Shown here: piece by piece, positions 12,428 to 23,539 of the stretch
Numbering within the stretch: position 1 is the first letter of the stretch
Layout of the letters: each line of letters starts with the position of its first letter
Assembly: GCA_029817715.1 (NCBI GenBank)
Contig: JARUPY010000104.1
Location: 62,001 to 126,000 of the forward strand
DNA: 64,000 nt
Direction of reading: 5' to 3'
Source: Melastoma dodecandrum
Lineage: Eukaryota; Streptophyta; Magnoliopsida; Myrtales; Melastomataceae
The notes under the pieces: generated by a model
Databases searched by the model: none
What the model saw: the letters and a program-made list of their open reading frames with translations, nothing else
What the model was told of the DNA's origin: nothing
Program-made: the position numbers and the translations under genes

Positions 12428-14602
12428 AGTGCTCCCCCTTTGAGAACACTTGTCCTCAAGTGTGCAACCAGGGAAGCGGCGTTCAATGTCGAATAGAAAT
12501 TCCCAGGAAGCGTCCTCTGCAGGTTGGTTTTGCCACTGCACCAGCACCTTCGTAGCTACCCTATTACCTCGTTTGACCAATGTGCGAGCTAAAATCACTA
12601 CTGGAACAGGAGAAAAAGAAACACCAGCAGGAGGTAAGGTAGAAGAAACACGAGCAGGGTCAGCAACACCTTCACGGAGCTTGGAGACATGAAAAACCGG
12701 ATGAATGGCAGTGCCCGCTGGAAATTCCAACTTGTAAGCAGCCTTGCCAATTTTATCAATGATGCGAAAGGGACCATAAAAGAGTGGAGAAAGCTTCTGA
12801 TTGCTCCGGCGCTGTACACTCATCTGTCGGTAGGCTTGCAACTTCACGTAAACCATATCTCCGATAGCAAAATCACGTTCCGTCCGGTGTTTATCTGCCA
12901 GCTGCTTCATACGATGCTGAGCCCGGTCCAGATTGAAGCGCAGCAGCTGAATCATAGCTTCCCTATCTCGTAACATAATGTCAACCTCTGTGGCCACATG
13001 ATCAGCAGCGAAATAGGGTATATGCAGAGGAGGAGCATAGCCGTATAAGGCTTCAAAAGGGGACATCTGAATCGTTGAGTGATGCGTGCTGTTGTACCAC
13101 CACTTGGCCAACGGAAGCCACTTACACCAATCCTGAGGTCGATCGCCCATCATACAGCGCAGATAAGTTTCTAGGCAGCAGTTGACTACGGTTTGGCCAT
13201 CGGTTTGAGGGTGGTATGCCGAAGATAAGTGCAATTCAACTCCCTGTAACTTGAACAGTTCTTGCCAAAAACGGCTAAGGAAGATCGCATCCCTATCGCT
13301 GACCACAATAGTAGGCAGCCCATGCAATTTAAATACATTATCAAGGAAAGCCTGGGCCACGGTCTTCGCGGTGTAGGGATGAGTCAGAGCAACGAAATGG
13401 CTATACTTAGTCAGCCAGTCCACAACAACCAAAACGCTATCCTTACCCTGCGAACGAGGTAAACCATCGATAAAATCCAAGGAGACGTCCTTCCAAATAC
13501 CAACTGGAATGGGCAACGGCTGAAGGAGGCCGGAAGTGGCCACATTCTCATATTTGCAGCGCGTACACACCTCGCAACCCCTGATAAAGTTTCGAACATC
13601 CTTATCCAAGCCCTTCCAAAAGAAGAAACGGTTAATGCGCTTTGTTGTAGCCCAAACACCCAAGTGCCCACCTATAGAGCCGTAATGGAAGACCTGCAGA
13701 ATTCGCGATCTTACAGAGGAGTCATTTCCCACCACAATGCGAGACCCCCTCTTCAATAACCCTTGCTGCCATTTGAACAGAGAAGAACTCGAACTACCAT
13801 CCTGCAATCCCTTAATTAGACCCTGAATCTGAGTATCCTTCTGCCATGTAGCCTTAATGTCATCCAATAGCGTGGGGCAGTAATCCTGCACAGTCAGGGC
13901 AAAGAGTTCTGAACCATGGAGCCGAGATAGAGCATCCGCCACAATATTTTCTTTTCCTTGCTTATAAACTATTTCATAATCGTAACCCATCAACTTCGAT
14001 AGCCATTTGAATTGGCTCTCGGTATGCAAGCGCTGTTTTAACAAAAACTTAAGGCTTTTGTGATCCGTCTTGATAATGAAATGCCTACCACTCAAGTAAT
14101 GATGCCACTTGCTCATGGCATGGACGATGGAGAGCAGCTCTTTCTCATATACGGAGAGAGCCTGATGTTTCACCGACAGGGGTTTGCTAATAAAAGCAAT
14201 TGGGTGATTCCTCTGGACCAGTACTGCCCCGATCCCCGTCGTGCAAGCGTCAGTTTCCACAATAAACTCAGACAAGAAATCGGGAAGAGCCAGAATAGGT
14301 GCAGAAGTCAATAAAGCTTTAAGCTTATCGAAAGCTTCTTGGGCTGCGGCGTCCCACTGGAAGGCATCCTTCTTCAATAAATTAGTAAGTGGCCGGCACA
14401 CAACACTATAGCCCCGGATGAACCTCCTGTAATACCCGCTTAGTCCAAGGAACCCCCGCAGTTGTTTGATATTGCTAGGAACGGGCCAATCGCTGACTGC
14501 TTGAATTTTCTTTGGGTCTGTCGAAACTCCACTTTTGTCAATATAGTGCCCCAAATACTCGACCTTTGCACAACCGAATGCACACTTAGATTTTTTTTGC
14601 AA
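12425..14602 (-). pseudogene. Gypsy pol: end of RT, RNase H, integrase, chromodomain
   Basis: About 725 codons. Order from the start: RT connection (KVEYLGHYID); RNase H with ETDACTTGIG, the YEKELLSIVHA helix and KTDHKSLKFL; integrase zinc region with the His/His/Cys/Cys spacing ending CEVCTRCK; DDE core residues in LDFIDGLP, VVSDRDAIF and HPQTDGQT; and a C-terminal chromodomain (KVLVQWQNQPAEDASWEF). All catalytic residues are visible. The frame is separated from the preceding RT segment by one base in a run of eight A (14591-14598, minus strand). Confidence 0.93.
12428..12441 (-). promoter_or_regulatory. Polypurine tract of the gypsy element
   Basis: On the minus strand AAAGGGGGAGCACT directly abuts the LTR. 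It is also coding: it encodes the last residues (QRGST) of the polyprotein, and the stop TGA is the first three bases of the LTR (12425-12427). Confidence 0.85.
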
Positions 14603-15083
14603 AGAGAGTATGCTGCCGCAGTACAGCCAAAGTATTCGCTAGATGATCCACATGCTCTTCCACTGTCGAACTATACACCAATATGTCGTCAAAAAACACC
14701 AGAATGAACTTCCGCAGAAAAGGTCTGAAAATTGAGTTCATCAACCCCTGAAACGTAGATGGAGTGTTAGTAAGACCGAAAGGCATGACGAGAAATTCGT
14801 AGTGTCCATCGTGGGTGCGAAAAGCCGTCTTATGAACATCCTCCGGCACCATTCTAATTTGGTGATAACCCGCACGTGAATCTATCTTGGAGAATATAAC
14901 GGAGCCATATAACTTGTCCAAAAGTTCTTCAATTATAGGAATGGGGTACTTATCCTTCACCGTGCTCTGGTTCAGCTGTTTATAGTCTATGCACATGCGC
15001 CATGTCCCATCTTTTTTCTTAACTAACACAACCGGGGACGAGAAAGGACTCCTACTGGGCTGTATCACTCCCGAGTCCAATAA
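14586..15083 (-). pseudogene. Gypsy reverse transcriptase core
   Basis: RT palm and fingers: [20 protein letters not shown], the [11 protein letters not shown] block, [13 protein letters not shown], and the catalytic FFDD box (YxDD equivalent). A TAA stop at 15081-15083 cuts it from gag-protease in the same frame, and a one-base change in the A8 run at 14591-14598 ends it early. Both are probably inactivating; a sequencing slip in the homopolymer cannot be excluded for the second. Confidence 0.92.
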
Positions 15084-17045
15084 TTATGCCACCATCTGCT
15101 CTATGGCATCTTTCTGAGCTGCGGAATGACGATATGGCCCGACATTTATTCCCCCAACACCCTCCTTCAAGGTAATTGAATGGTCATGACCTCGGAATGG
15201 AGGCAAGCCCTGAGGTTCTGTGAACACATCTGCAAACTCCTCCAAGACCTCTGTCACTTCTGTGCAAGGTACTTCCACAGTCGTCAACTGATTTAGGGAA
15301 ATTGATTCTAAGTTCCAAACAAGGGCAGTTAACTGATTGATGGCAGACTTGGCCAATGTTTTTCCACTCACAAAAGAACATTTCCCGTCATTCCTGAGCC
15401 CCGAATTACCTCTGAGATCGACCTCCTGCCCTTCCCAACAAAACTTCATCCGAGATAGCTGAAAATTCCAGACTATGTCTCCCAACTGTGAAAGCCATTT
15501 GACCCCTAAAATCATCTCGCATCCTTGTAGGGGCAGCACGTAGAAATCTGCTGAAAAGGTGTGGCCCTGCATTTCCCAGTTGAAATCCTTCATTATCCGG
15601 GTGCTCGTAAGCTTCCTGCCATCCGCCACCACCACCTGTACAGGTTGAATGAATGTAGCTGCGAAATGTAGTCCTTTAACCACCCCATCATCTACAAAGT
15701 TGTGGGTACTTCCTGAGTCCACCAGTATATGTAAGTTTCTTCTCCCATACCGTCCTATAATGCGCCTGGTGTGGGTGCCTCCTTCTCCCATGTCCCCATT
15801 CAAAGCGTGTAAGGTAATCTTCAATTCCTCTACCGCGGTATCTTCAAATCTGTTAATTATCTCCCCTTCATTTGTGAACTCATCCTCTACTTCTTTTACT
15901 AGCAACGAAAAGAGTTGCCGTTTTGCACATTTATGGTTCCTGTTGAATGGCTCGTTGCAACCGAAACACAACCCCTTTAATCTGCGTTCTTCTATTTCCT
16001 TTTGGCTCAATCTCCTCCTCGCACCAGTAACTCCTTGTCCTTTACTCTCCTGCACCCGATTGTCCTGCAGTCGAGTAACATTAGTTCCCGCATTACTTCC
16101 CAACTGCTGTGACAAATAACGGTTGTTTCCCTGAACTCCCATCCTCTGAGGACCCGCCCCATTTCCCTTGTTAAATCCGCCATAAGCACCACCCGGAATA
16201 GGACCCCCTGAACAGGCTAGTCCCCTGTCCCACCTATTTCCTCCTCTGTGAGCTGTCTCCGGTGGTACGTCTCGGCTGATGATTCTGGCATTAGCCTGCA
16301 CACTCAATAAGTCTTCCGGTTTCAGCAGCCTCAATGTGCTTCGGTACTCCTCTTTCAATCCGTTGATAAACAAACTCACTTGGAACGACATAGGCAAATC
16401 AACTTTTTCCAAAACCTTCCTCAAACAAGCATCGAACACCTCCATGTAGGTATAAAGGTTATCCAACTCCCCCTCTTGTTTTAGGTGCTTCATTTGCCCC
16501 ATAGGATCTGCAAAAACCTCCTTGCCGAACCTCTTAGTTAGAGCCAACACATATTCTTCCCATCCTAACACCGTCTCCGAGCCTCGATTCCTAACAAAGG
16601 TGTAATGCCATTGCAAAGCAGCCCCAAACATGTACAAGGATGCCAGTTTGACCTTCCTAGATTCAGGTACCATCTCCAACTCAAAGTATCGGTTGCTCTT
16701 GTAGAGCCAGTCATCCAGATTAGAACCATCGAAATCGGGAAACTCTACCTTAGGCATCGCAAATTGTACAGCGCTGTCAACCTGCAGATTCGTCGCGCCC
16801 TCCGATCCTGACTTCATAGATAATGGTCGTGCCATCACCGCCCCCAAATCCGCCTCGCGATTCTTTTGCGCTAGCTTCTCCAACGAACTCAAATGCGTTT
16901 GGACCACCTCCCACTTGGAATCTGCCTGCGCTTGCATTTCTTTAATCTATTGAGTAACCATCTCCATCCGATCCACCAAGCTCCCGACCAACTCGTTAGT
17001 AGCATCCTGATCTTTCTTCAACTCGAGCAATCTGGTGTCTACCAT
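15084..17045 (-). pseudogene. Gypsy gag and aspartic protease
   Basis: The natural start is probably the ATG at 17045. After 32 codons the frame hits TAG (16947-16949), then continues from 16937 for 617 codons. Visible domains: the retrotransposon gag domain (DWLYKSNRYFE onward), a zinc knuckle CFGCNEPFNRNHKC, and a retropepsin-like site ILVDSGSTHNFVDD. The early stop makes the gag start non-functional unless the downstream ATG at 16937 is used. Confidence 0.9.
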
Positions 17046-17063
17046 GATTACCAGAGTTTCGCC

Positions 17064-17075
17064 GCTCTGACACCC
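17064..17075 (-). promoter_or_regulatory. Primer-binding site of the gypsy element
   Basis: Minus strand GGGTGTCAGAGC, one base inside the right LTR. It matches 10 of 12 bases of TGGTATCAGAGC, the usual plant initiator-Met tRNA primer site. Confidence 0.75.
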
Positions 17076-17076
17076 T

Positions 17077-17520
17077 TGATGCGTGGATTAACAGAAGAAC
17101 AGCCTTCAACCAAATGTAAACCAGCCACAGAAGGAAACACCACAGTTCCGATCCCAATCTCCACTCCGGTCACCGGACTCTACACCTCAACTTCCCCACC
17201 TCCTCCTACACTCCCCAGCTACCATCGATTACAACCCCCCAAACTTCTCTCCTCCCCCTCGGGATTCTGCAAAAGACTAACTAACTCCCCCCGCACGCGT
17301 CCTTCCCCCATCTTAACAGACTCCACAGACAACGTAACTAACAGTTGGGCTAATACTAGACAAATGGGCCTCTCTCTAAACATTAACCCAGCCCAATGCC
17401 CTGCGACCGTTATAGTCGTTATTCCTCCATTCTTCCTTCTCCGCAGCTGCGATCCGGCAACCACCGGCAACTCCCTTCCTTGCCTTGCCGCGTCCTCTTC
17501 CAGACCGATACCACGCATCA
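17077..17520 (-). repeat. 5' LTR of the gypsy element
   Basis: 444 bp. It carries the transcription start signals for the element's own minus-strand transcript. Its outer end is 21 bp from the ATG of the neighbouring host gene on the plus strand. Confidence 0.95.
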
Positions 17521-17525
17521 TCTGC
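17521..17525. repeat. Target-site duplication TCTGC, right copy
   Basis: Exact repeat of 11968-11972. Removing the element and one copy joins the CT-rich leader ending at 11972 to CCTTGACGCCGCCACC-ATG. Confidence 0.93.
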
Positions 17526-17541
17526 CCTTGACGCCGCCACC

Positions 17542-19589
17542 ATGCCGCCCACGGCGGCGTTGCTCCCCCTCCTCCCCATCCTCCTGATAATCTCCCACTG
17601 CACGACCGATGCCTACTCAGCTCCGATTCTCGGCCTCGACGCCTTCCTCACCTCCCAGTACGGCCGCGACCCCTCCGCCACCAACGATTCCTTCCACTCC
17701 CTCCCTTCCTCCGTCAACTCTGCCCTGTCCTCCTCCTCCTCCTCCCACCAGCGGGACCTCATCTCCTCCCTCCTCTCCCTCTCCGTCTACGTCTCCGTCC
17801 ACGTCGTCCTCGTCGGCTCCGCCTTCCCCAAAGCTTCCTCCTCTCTCCTCTCCGCCTACCTCGCCTCCTTCCCCGCCTCCCGCTTTCACGTCATCTCTCC
17901 CTTCTCCGATTCCCACTCTCTGTCCCTCTCCCACTCTCCACAGCTCCATGCCTCCCACGCCCCGCCCTCCCTCTCCACCTCCCTCTCCGAGGCCGTCTCC
18001 TCATCTCTCTCCCAATCGCCCTCCAACTTCCGCTCCTCGCTGGCCTCCATCCCTCACTCACCCGTCGATGAACACATCCGATCGCACTTCGAGAGCTCCA
18101 TTAAGTCCGATCCCCACCCCACTGCTGTCTACCTCTACTTCCTCGACCTTGGCCCCCAATCCCGCCCTTACGCCTACAATTACGCCCCCGGTAACCCCGA
18201 CCCTTTCTCTCCTGCCGTCACCAAGTGTCTCGGCACTATCTGGACTGGCCACGACAGGTACGCCTGGATTGACATTGGTGCGGGACCTGCGATTACGGTC
18301 CCGCAGTCTCTGGCGACGGGGTGCTCCCGAGGGGCGATTTTCACCCCCTGGCAACCCTCCATGGAAAGACGAGATCTGGGAAAGGGATGATAGCTGATGT
18401 GGCTTCAATAACCTGGAGCGCGTACCAGGTACTAGTCACTCCGTCTCTGAGAGTTCCTGTCCCTTTTGAGAACTCGTTGATCGTTCAATTCGTGTACGTT
18501 GTCAGCAGAGATGGTAAGACGGGGGATTTTGATTGGAGGAATGTGGAGCGTAGTTTCATGGATGAAGTTAATAGCAATGGACTTCTATTGAGCGGCCAGT
18601 CATTAAGGTTTACCTATTACCCAGTTAAGTACAGTGAGTGTGCTATATGCTCTTACGCAATTGTCAGGGCTACCAACTCCTACACGTCAAGGTTCTTGTT
18701 TGACAACTATACACTTACAGTGAGTGAGTATCTCGACTCGAAGCTGTTGCATCAGGTGATTTTGGACTCCACTGATGAGTTCCGGAAGTCAGCTGGGATC
18801 CCTGAGGATGATGATTTCCCTCGGCTGCTTCCCGTGTACATCTTCGATTTGGAGGTTCCCGGCATGTTTTTGCTTGACAGGTACCATCAGGCGGTATCTT
18901 TCAAGGATATGGTTGTTGCAGTGAGGACGAAGAACACGCAGACGGTGAGCGAGTACAGCTGTAATGGGCGCCATGTGTTCCTCCCAACAAGGGAGCTCGA
19001 ACGGCCGTTAGTGGGCTCCATATTACAGAGCATGTGGGGGGTCTCGCCCACACACTTGCTTTGGAGTCCGATCTATAACAGTACCCATGTGGATTATACA
19101 TGGAGTGTCGGAAACACACCGTTTGGGCCGTTCTCTGAGTCTTCTTCCTTGACTTTTGTGCAGAAGGATGCCGCTCGGAGGAACCTGTTCCTCCCATCCC
19201 TCAATTATAGTATCACGAGTGCGGTTGATGTTCTTGAGTCTGTGATTGCTCATGGAGGAGATAAGGACTTTCTCATGCACAATCAGAACAATGAATTCAC
19301 ACAGAGGTGGAATCTTTTCAAGCATAAGCTCGATAAGGCCATCTCAGCACTGTCGCGTTATGATTTTGAGATGGCTTTCTATTACTTGAGGTCATCGGAT
19401 CATGATCTCTACGGAATGCATGCAATTGTTTATTGTGCTTCCCAGGAACTCGAGGCATCGCTTGTCTGCTTCCAGGAACCGCCTTTCCCATGGTTTCCAG
19501 TGACAATGTCCTTGGCTGCTGTTGGTAGTTTTCTATATGTCTGGAGTAAGCGAGACAGGCTCTTTAGGAGCAAGAGGAAGCAGTTTTGA
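17542..19589 (+). pseudogene. Plant secretory-pathway membrane protein gene with one frame break, gypsy insertion in its leader
   Basis: Intronless. ATG at 17542 in a strong context (GCCACCATG). The first frame runs to TGA at 18388-18390; the conserved-looking protein resumes one base out of phase near 18335-18350 and continues to the stop at 19587-19589, about 680 codons in all. The N-terminus is a signal peptide (LLPLLPILLIISHC), followed by a Ser-rich luminal region. Near the C-terminus is one hydrophobic segment (VTMSLAAVGSFLYVW) and a basic tail ending KRKQF, which fits the KxKxx ER-retrieval pattern. I do not recognise an enzymatic domain; it may belong to the uncharacterised Arabidopsis At3g28720-like group, but that is a guess. 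The break lies in a T4/C5 homopolymer area and fits one missing base, so an assembly error is possible. Otherwise the copy is recently inactivated, as the downstream frame remains fully open. Confidence 0.7.
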
Positions 19590-20624
19590 CCTTGCTTTTG
19601 TAACATGATATTGGTAACTCAAAATAAACATAGCTTGTGTAACATGATAGCGAAGAAGCATTTGGGTGAGGACAAAATGAATTGTCGAGAGAGTTGGGTG
19701 GATGTGTAGTTCATGGGGAGGCATTCAGCGGTACCGACTCACACTCCTGTTCTGCTCATTTTTCTTGTGAACTGGGATGTTTGGTGGGCTTTCTTTACTT
19801 TTAACTTTATGACCTATTTTATGGTCGTTTGGAGAGAAAATACTGTTTACTGAACTTATGAAATTTTGCTATACGAAACACGGACCTGGTTCGGATCATC
19901 TTCTTTTTCCACATGATCTTCTATAGATGGGTGATTGTTTTTGGTTCTTCCCATGGCAGAAATGTTTCAGATATTTGATTACCCCCTAATTCTGTCTGTT
20001 TGTGGATGAAATAACATCCTGAAGTTTCATCAGATCACATTGTTGAACTAGGAAATCCTATTTCCTTCATGTGGGCATTGGAATGGTTGACTTGGCTGAA
20101 ATCTAGTGAATCGACACAAACTCTAATCATGATGCTGTTGTTGATTCTTTTTTGGGTTTAGTAATGCATAATTGAGCTGCTGCTGTACTATAGTGATGTA
20201 TTTGTTTCCTGGAATCACCTCGGAATGGAATGGAGTTTTCTCCATTTTGACTCTGCTCGCATTTGGTCATGGCACGGAGCGTTGCTATGATTTCATACTA
20301 TGAATTGACAGACAACTGGCACCTACATAATGATAAAAGTGTCCGGTGCTTAACCTTATTGTGTAGTTTCAATTTCAAATGATGTGCTAGGACCTGTTTT
20401 TTCCTGAGAAACAAGCTGAATGGAAATATTTATTTGAAAGATTAGGAAATTTGCCTTATTTCCCTCCTCTACCGCAATTATAGGTTACTCGAGTTTTACT
20501 TGTTTTGTCCGACGATCAAAGTGCAAATTGCAGGTCTTCTTCGTGCAGTTCTATCTCGTCGTGGCCCGTCGAGCACATGTACTGGAACACCTCCCTTGCT
20601 GGTAGAAGGCCTGGATACACTTCA
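19590..20624. other. Intergenic, no gene recognised
   Basis: 3' flank of the preceding membrane-protein gene and downstream flank of the AP2 pseudogene. AT-rich with no conserved segment, transposon end or tandem repeat that I can support. Confidence 0.5.
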
Positions 20625-22222
20625 TCAAGTCTTGATTGTGTTCTTTGCTTCTTCAGCATAGGTATCATCCTCATGGATGGCTGTGTTCTTCTGCCTGAGT
20701 TCTCCGAATATTGACGATCTCAGGAGGAGGCCAAGGGCAGTAGGAGATGACGAAGATGCATTGTTCAGGTTGAAGGGAAGTTCCTGCATGATCGTGTCCT
20801 CCTTAGGTTTGAGGTAATTCGTCCCGAAAGGATTAATACTAAACTGGGAAAGCTGGATGGGCTTGTTCCTTGGGTGTTCTCGAGGACAATCTCGGTTTCT
20901 GCTGTCTGCCTTGCAGCTTGTTGCTCAAGTGCCGCAGCATGTGTGCTTGTCCCTGGCTTCAGCCACCTGATGTAGGTACTCAGATCAAAGTTGGTGATGG
21001 CGTACGTTGATCCCCCTGTACTCAATTGCTGCTATGTCATAGGCACGTGCTGCTTTGTCTTGATTACCTGTCGGGGAAAGCACTCTTAGATCCATTTTCA
21101 GCTGTTCAGGCCACAACCATAGACGGCACTTACTGTAAGTGCCAAGATGGAGGTGCTTGTTATCGAACACTCGCCAATCCTCGCCTCCCATCTTCCATTG
21201 TGTTGATGCCTTGCAACTCCTCTGTACTTGGATACACCTCTCGAGAATCCGCTGCTCTTCCTGCAGCAATGTGCATGCGAAGATTGTTTATCGGGAGAAG
21301 AAGTCCCAGAGTCAGAGAAACTGGTAATAAACTTGAAACCAGCCTTCTTAAGGAAGCCAGGTATTCCTCCTTGGTTACACTCTTCATTTCCTCTACCTCC
21401 TTCTCATAATCTCATACCTGATAAGTAGAGAACGATTGCAGTCATCTCAAATCATTTCGAGCACGCAATCTTTTTCCTTTCTGGGATTCTCATCTTACCG
21501 GAAAGTTGGTGAAGGTCAAGGTGCCCCAGAACTTGAGTGCAGCCAAATCATATGCTCTGCCGCAGCGTCTTCGTCATTGTAAGCACCTGAGAAATTTTAA
21601 CTTCCCGATAATGCAAAATATTTGCAAGTTTTGGATATGCAATGGACTCCATTATATTGAAAGTAGTGTTTACCTAAGTAGACTGACAATTCCCAGACGA
21701 TTGCAGTGGGGTCATTAGTAGATCAATCAGTCAATAAAACATGCAAAATTTAGCAAACTTGGAGTCGCTCCAAAAAATGGGCGTTTATGGGTTATGCAGA
21801 TTGATGGAATAGTACCAAGTTTTCATTTCGTCTTCTGAGTGACATTCCATGACTGCTCACCCCACAGATGCGCCTCGAATCGGTCAGTCCACCTATGCCC
21901 ATTGCAACCACGTTCGAGATACTTAAAGTGAAGCTTTAAGTTCTCAAAGGATTGGATTTTGGCATATGGCCTGTCTTGATTTACCGGCTACCACCTTGAA
22001 ACTTCGAGCTCCTCTTTGTGGTCATTGTGGCAGTTACTTGGTCATCTTGCTGTTGTTGGCTCCTGTCATCCTCGCTGACAACTGGTCCAAGGGAGAAATC
22101 CTGTTGCTCTGGATTCTTTGAACATCCATGTGAGTCCTGCGCCTCCCTCCGGAGCTTCCCTCTGACTCGACCTTCAATAAGTTCATTATTTTTCCTTTCT
22201 GCCACTTCACCTGCATCCACAT
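20625..22222 (-). pseudogene. Decayed WRINKLED-type AP2/ERF transcription factor (two AP2 domains)
   Basis: The exon set of a WRI gene is recognisable on the minus strand. Pieces: N-terminal exon ending KRSSKFQGGSR (about 21981-22220); AP2 repeat 1 fragment HRWTDRFEAHLW (about 21815-21900); the 9-nt mini-exon (21675-21683) for VYL; YNDEDAAA...AALKFWG (21499-21586); [23 protein letters not shown] (split here as [10 protein letters not shown] and [13 protein letters not shown], 21354-21417); [20 protein letters not shown] (21134-21260); AYDIAAIEYRGIN (from 21067), then NFDLSTYIRWLKPG; and a C-terminal PTALGLLLRSS tail with stop at 20625-20627. Lesions: missing base near 21557; in-frame TGA at 21412-21414; missing base near 21172; 4-bp GTAC insertion near 21001; another frame change near 20850; a lost acceptor before AP2-1; a GC donor at 21352-21353; and no convincing ATG. 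WRI factors activate fatty-acid and wax biosynthesis genes; this copy cannot. Confidence 0.88.
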
Positions 22223-23539
22223 TGTTTCGAGCTTATATAGCTAGAGCAGCTGTTTTCATTAGGCTTCATGATGCTTTGCTGTGGCTTCTTGTCCACAGAA
22301 CTGGTCTAAGGAAAGAGTTCATTTTGACGATAATCTTGAGCAAGCTTAAGAAAAACTGTCTGCATCCATACTCTGTTTGGACATGCTCATGTTTTCATCA
22401 ATTTCTTCTCCGTTGTGTCCTGAGCCCTTGTTAAATGCACGTGCTATGATATCAGTTTCCGATCTTTATCCGAACCACGTTGGAATGATTTGTCAAAGAA
22501 AGCAATCGAGTCTTGAATACCAAGCAATCAAAACTAAAGTCCGTCGTGTTTACGTCAGGTTTTCAGCAGTACAATGGACGCGGCTTTTATTCCACCCATT
22601 TACGAAACTTCCCCGAACGTTTACGAAACTGTTCGTACTTTCGTTCGTAAAGTACGATACTATTTCGTAAAAAGTACGAAATTTCGGGAAAGTTTAGTAA
22701 ACGTGTGGAATTCCACTCGTGGAAGACTAGCCGACTATACAGTACATTAAGGCTATCGAGCCTGGACTTGAGATCACACTGCACTCAGCTTCGCAGAGAT
22801 CTTAGAACTTCGTGGATACGGGTCTTCCCCAACTTCCGAACTTCGGTCTTGAAACTGATGATGTCTAGGAGAACAGTCTGGGAATATGTCAATCCATCAA
22901 ACCCCCTGGAAAAAGAAAACAATGTCCGAAATGCTGTCGATTACTCGGCATTCCGAGATACAGAGCATGTCACCTTCGTCCTTGAATTCTTCGTCCACGG
23001 GACAAGAACTAGCTCTGTGATTTCAAATGATGTTGGGACCTCTATGCCCGTGGTGATGTTTCCCAAGTATTCCGATGTAATATTTAATTATACGATGATG
23101 CAGTTGTTGTTACAAGTCTTTGGCGATACGATCGATCCAAACTGCAAAACTTGAGGCACAAATCTGTCAAAAGATCACCCCACCGCAGCAGCTAGATTAT
23201 TGTCTACAGAACATATCATTGCCGAGGTTTCACAGCCCACACGAACTGTGATTGTCATTGCCTGAAAGACAGTAAAATTCGAAAATCGTGCGAAAGAGGA
23301 TTGGAAAGCTCGACTTATCTCATTTCTTCGCCAGAAAGAATGTTACATGGAAAGGACCAGAATCATCGAGTTTCAGATTCGGCCGCAAGAAAATCAAAAT
23401 GATTCGGAATTTTTTCTTTTTCTGTATAAGCTCCTTCAGCTGATCAATGACTTTATGTTCTTCTTTTTCGCTCATTCGAGAGTCGGTGGAACAGTAGCAG
23501 GTCGGAAGATTCTGCAAGATCGAGATTTTTTTCCCCCCC
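22223..23539. other. Spacer with one imperfect palindrome
   Basis: No gene recognised. A 149-codon plus-strand frame at 22705-23154 has no family resemblance that I can see. 22598-22712 is an imperfect palindrome: left arm TTACGAAACTTCCCCGAAC, right arm CGAAATTTCGGGAAAGTTTA, with GTAC/CGTA words between. It may be a small foldback element or MITE relic. The end of the region is the 3' flank of the pectate lyase gene. Confidence 0.45.

Larger units (their letters stand above)
11973..17520 (-). mobile_element. Ty3/gypsy chromovirus LTR retrotransposon, full-length but coding-defective
   Basis: A 5548-bp element bounded by two LTRs that start TGATGCGTGG and end CCACGCATCA, a perfect 10-bp terminal inverted repeat. 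It is flanked by TCTGC duplications. Coding direction is minus: primer-binding site beside the right LTR, then gag, protease, reverse transcriptase, RNase H, integrase, chromodomain, polypurine tract, left LTR. Order RT-RH-IN plus a C-terminal chromodomain places it in the Ty3/gypsy chromoviruses. By eye the two LTRs differ at about a dozen sites plus one gap of about 10 bp, so the insertion is fairly recent. The coding region is broken by two in-frame stops and one frameshift, so this copy cannot make an intact polyprotein. It lies in the leader of the gene at 17542. Confidence 0.96.

Noticed and set aside
17609..18397. 262-codon plus-strand frame rich in Pro/Ser
   Set aside because: A shadow in another frame of the Ser-rich coding sequence of the gene at 17542; low complexity caused by CT-rich codons.
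21352..21353. GC-AG intron treated as functional evidence for the AP2 gene
   Set aside because: The surrounding GCTGGT is far from the GCAAGT consensus, and the exons on both sides carry frame lesions, so it is better read as decay.
22705..23154. 149-codon plus-strand frame
   Set aside because: No domain, no splice context, no start context; kept as spacer.
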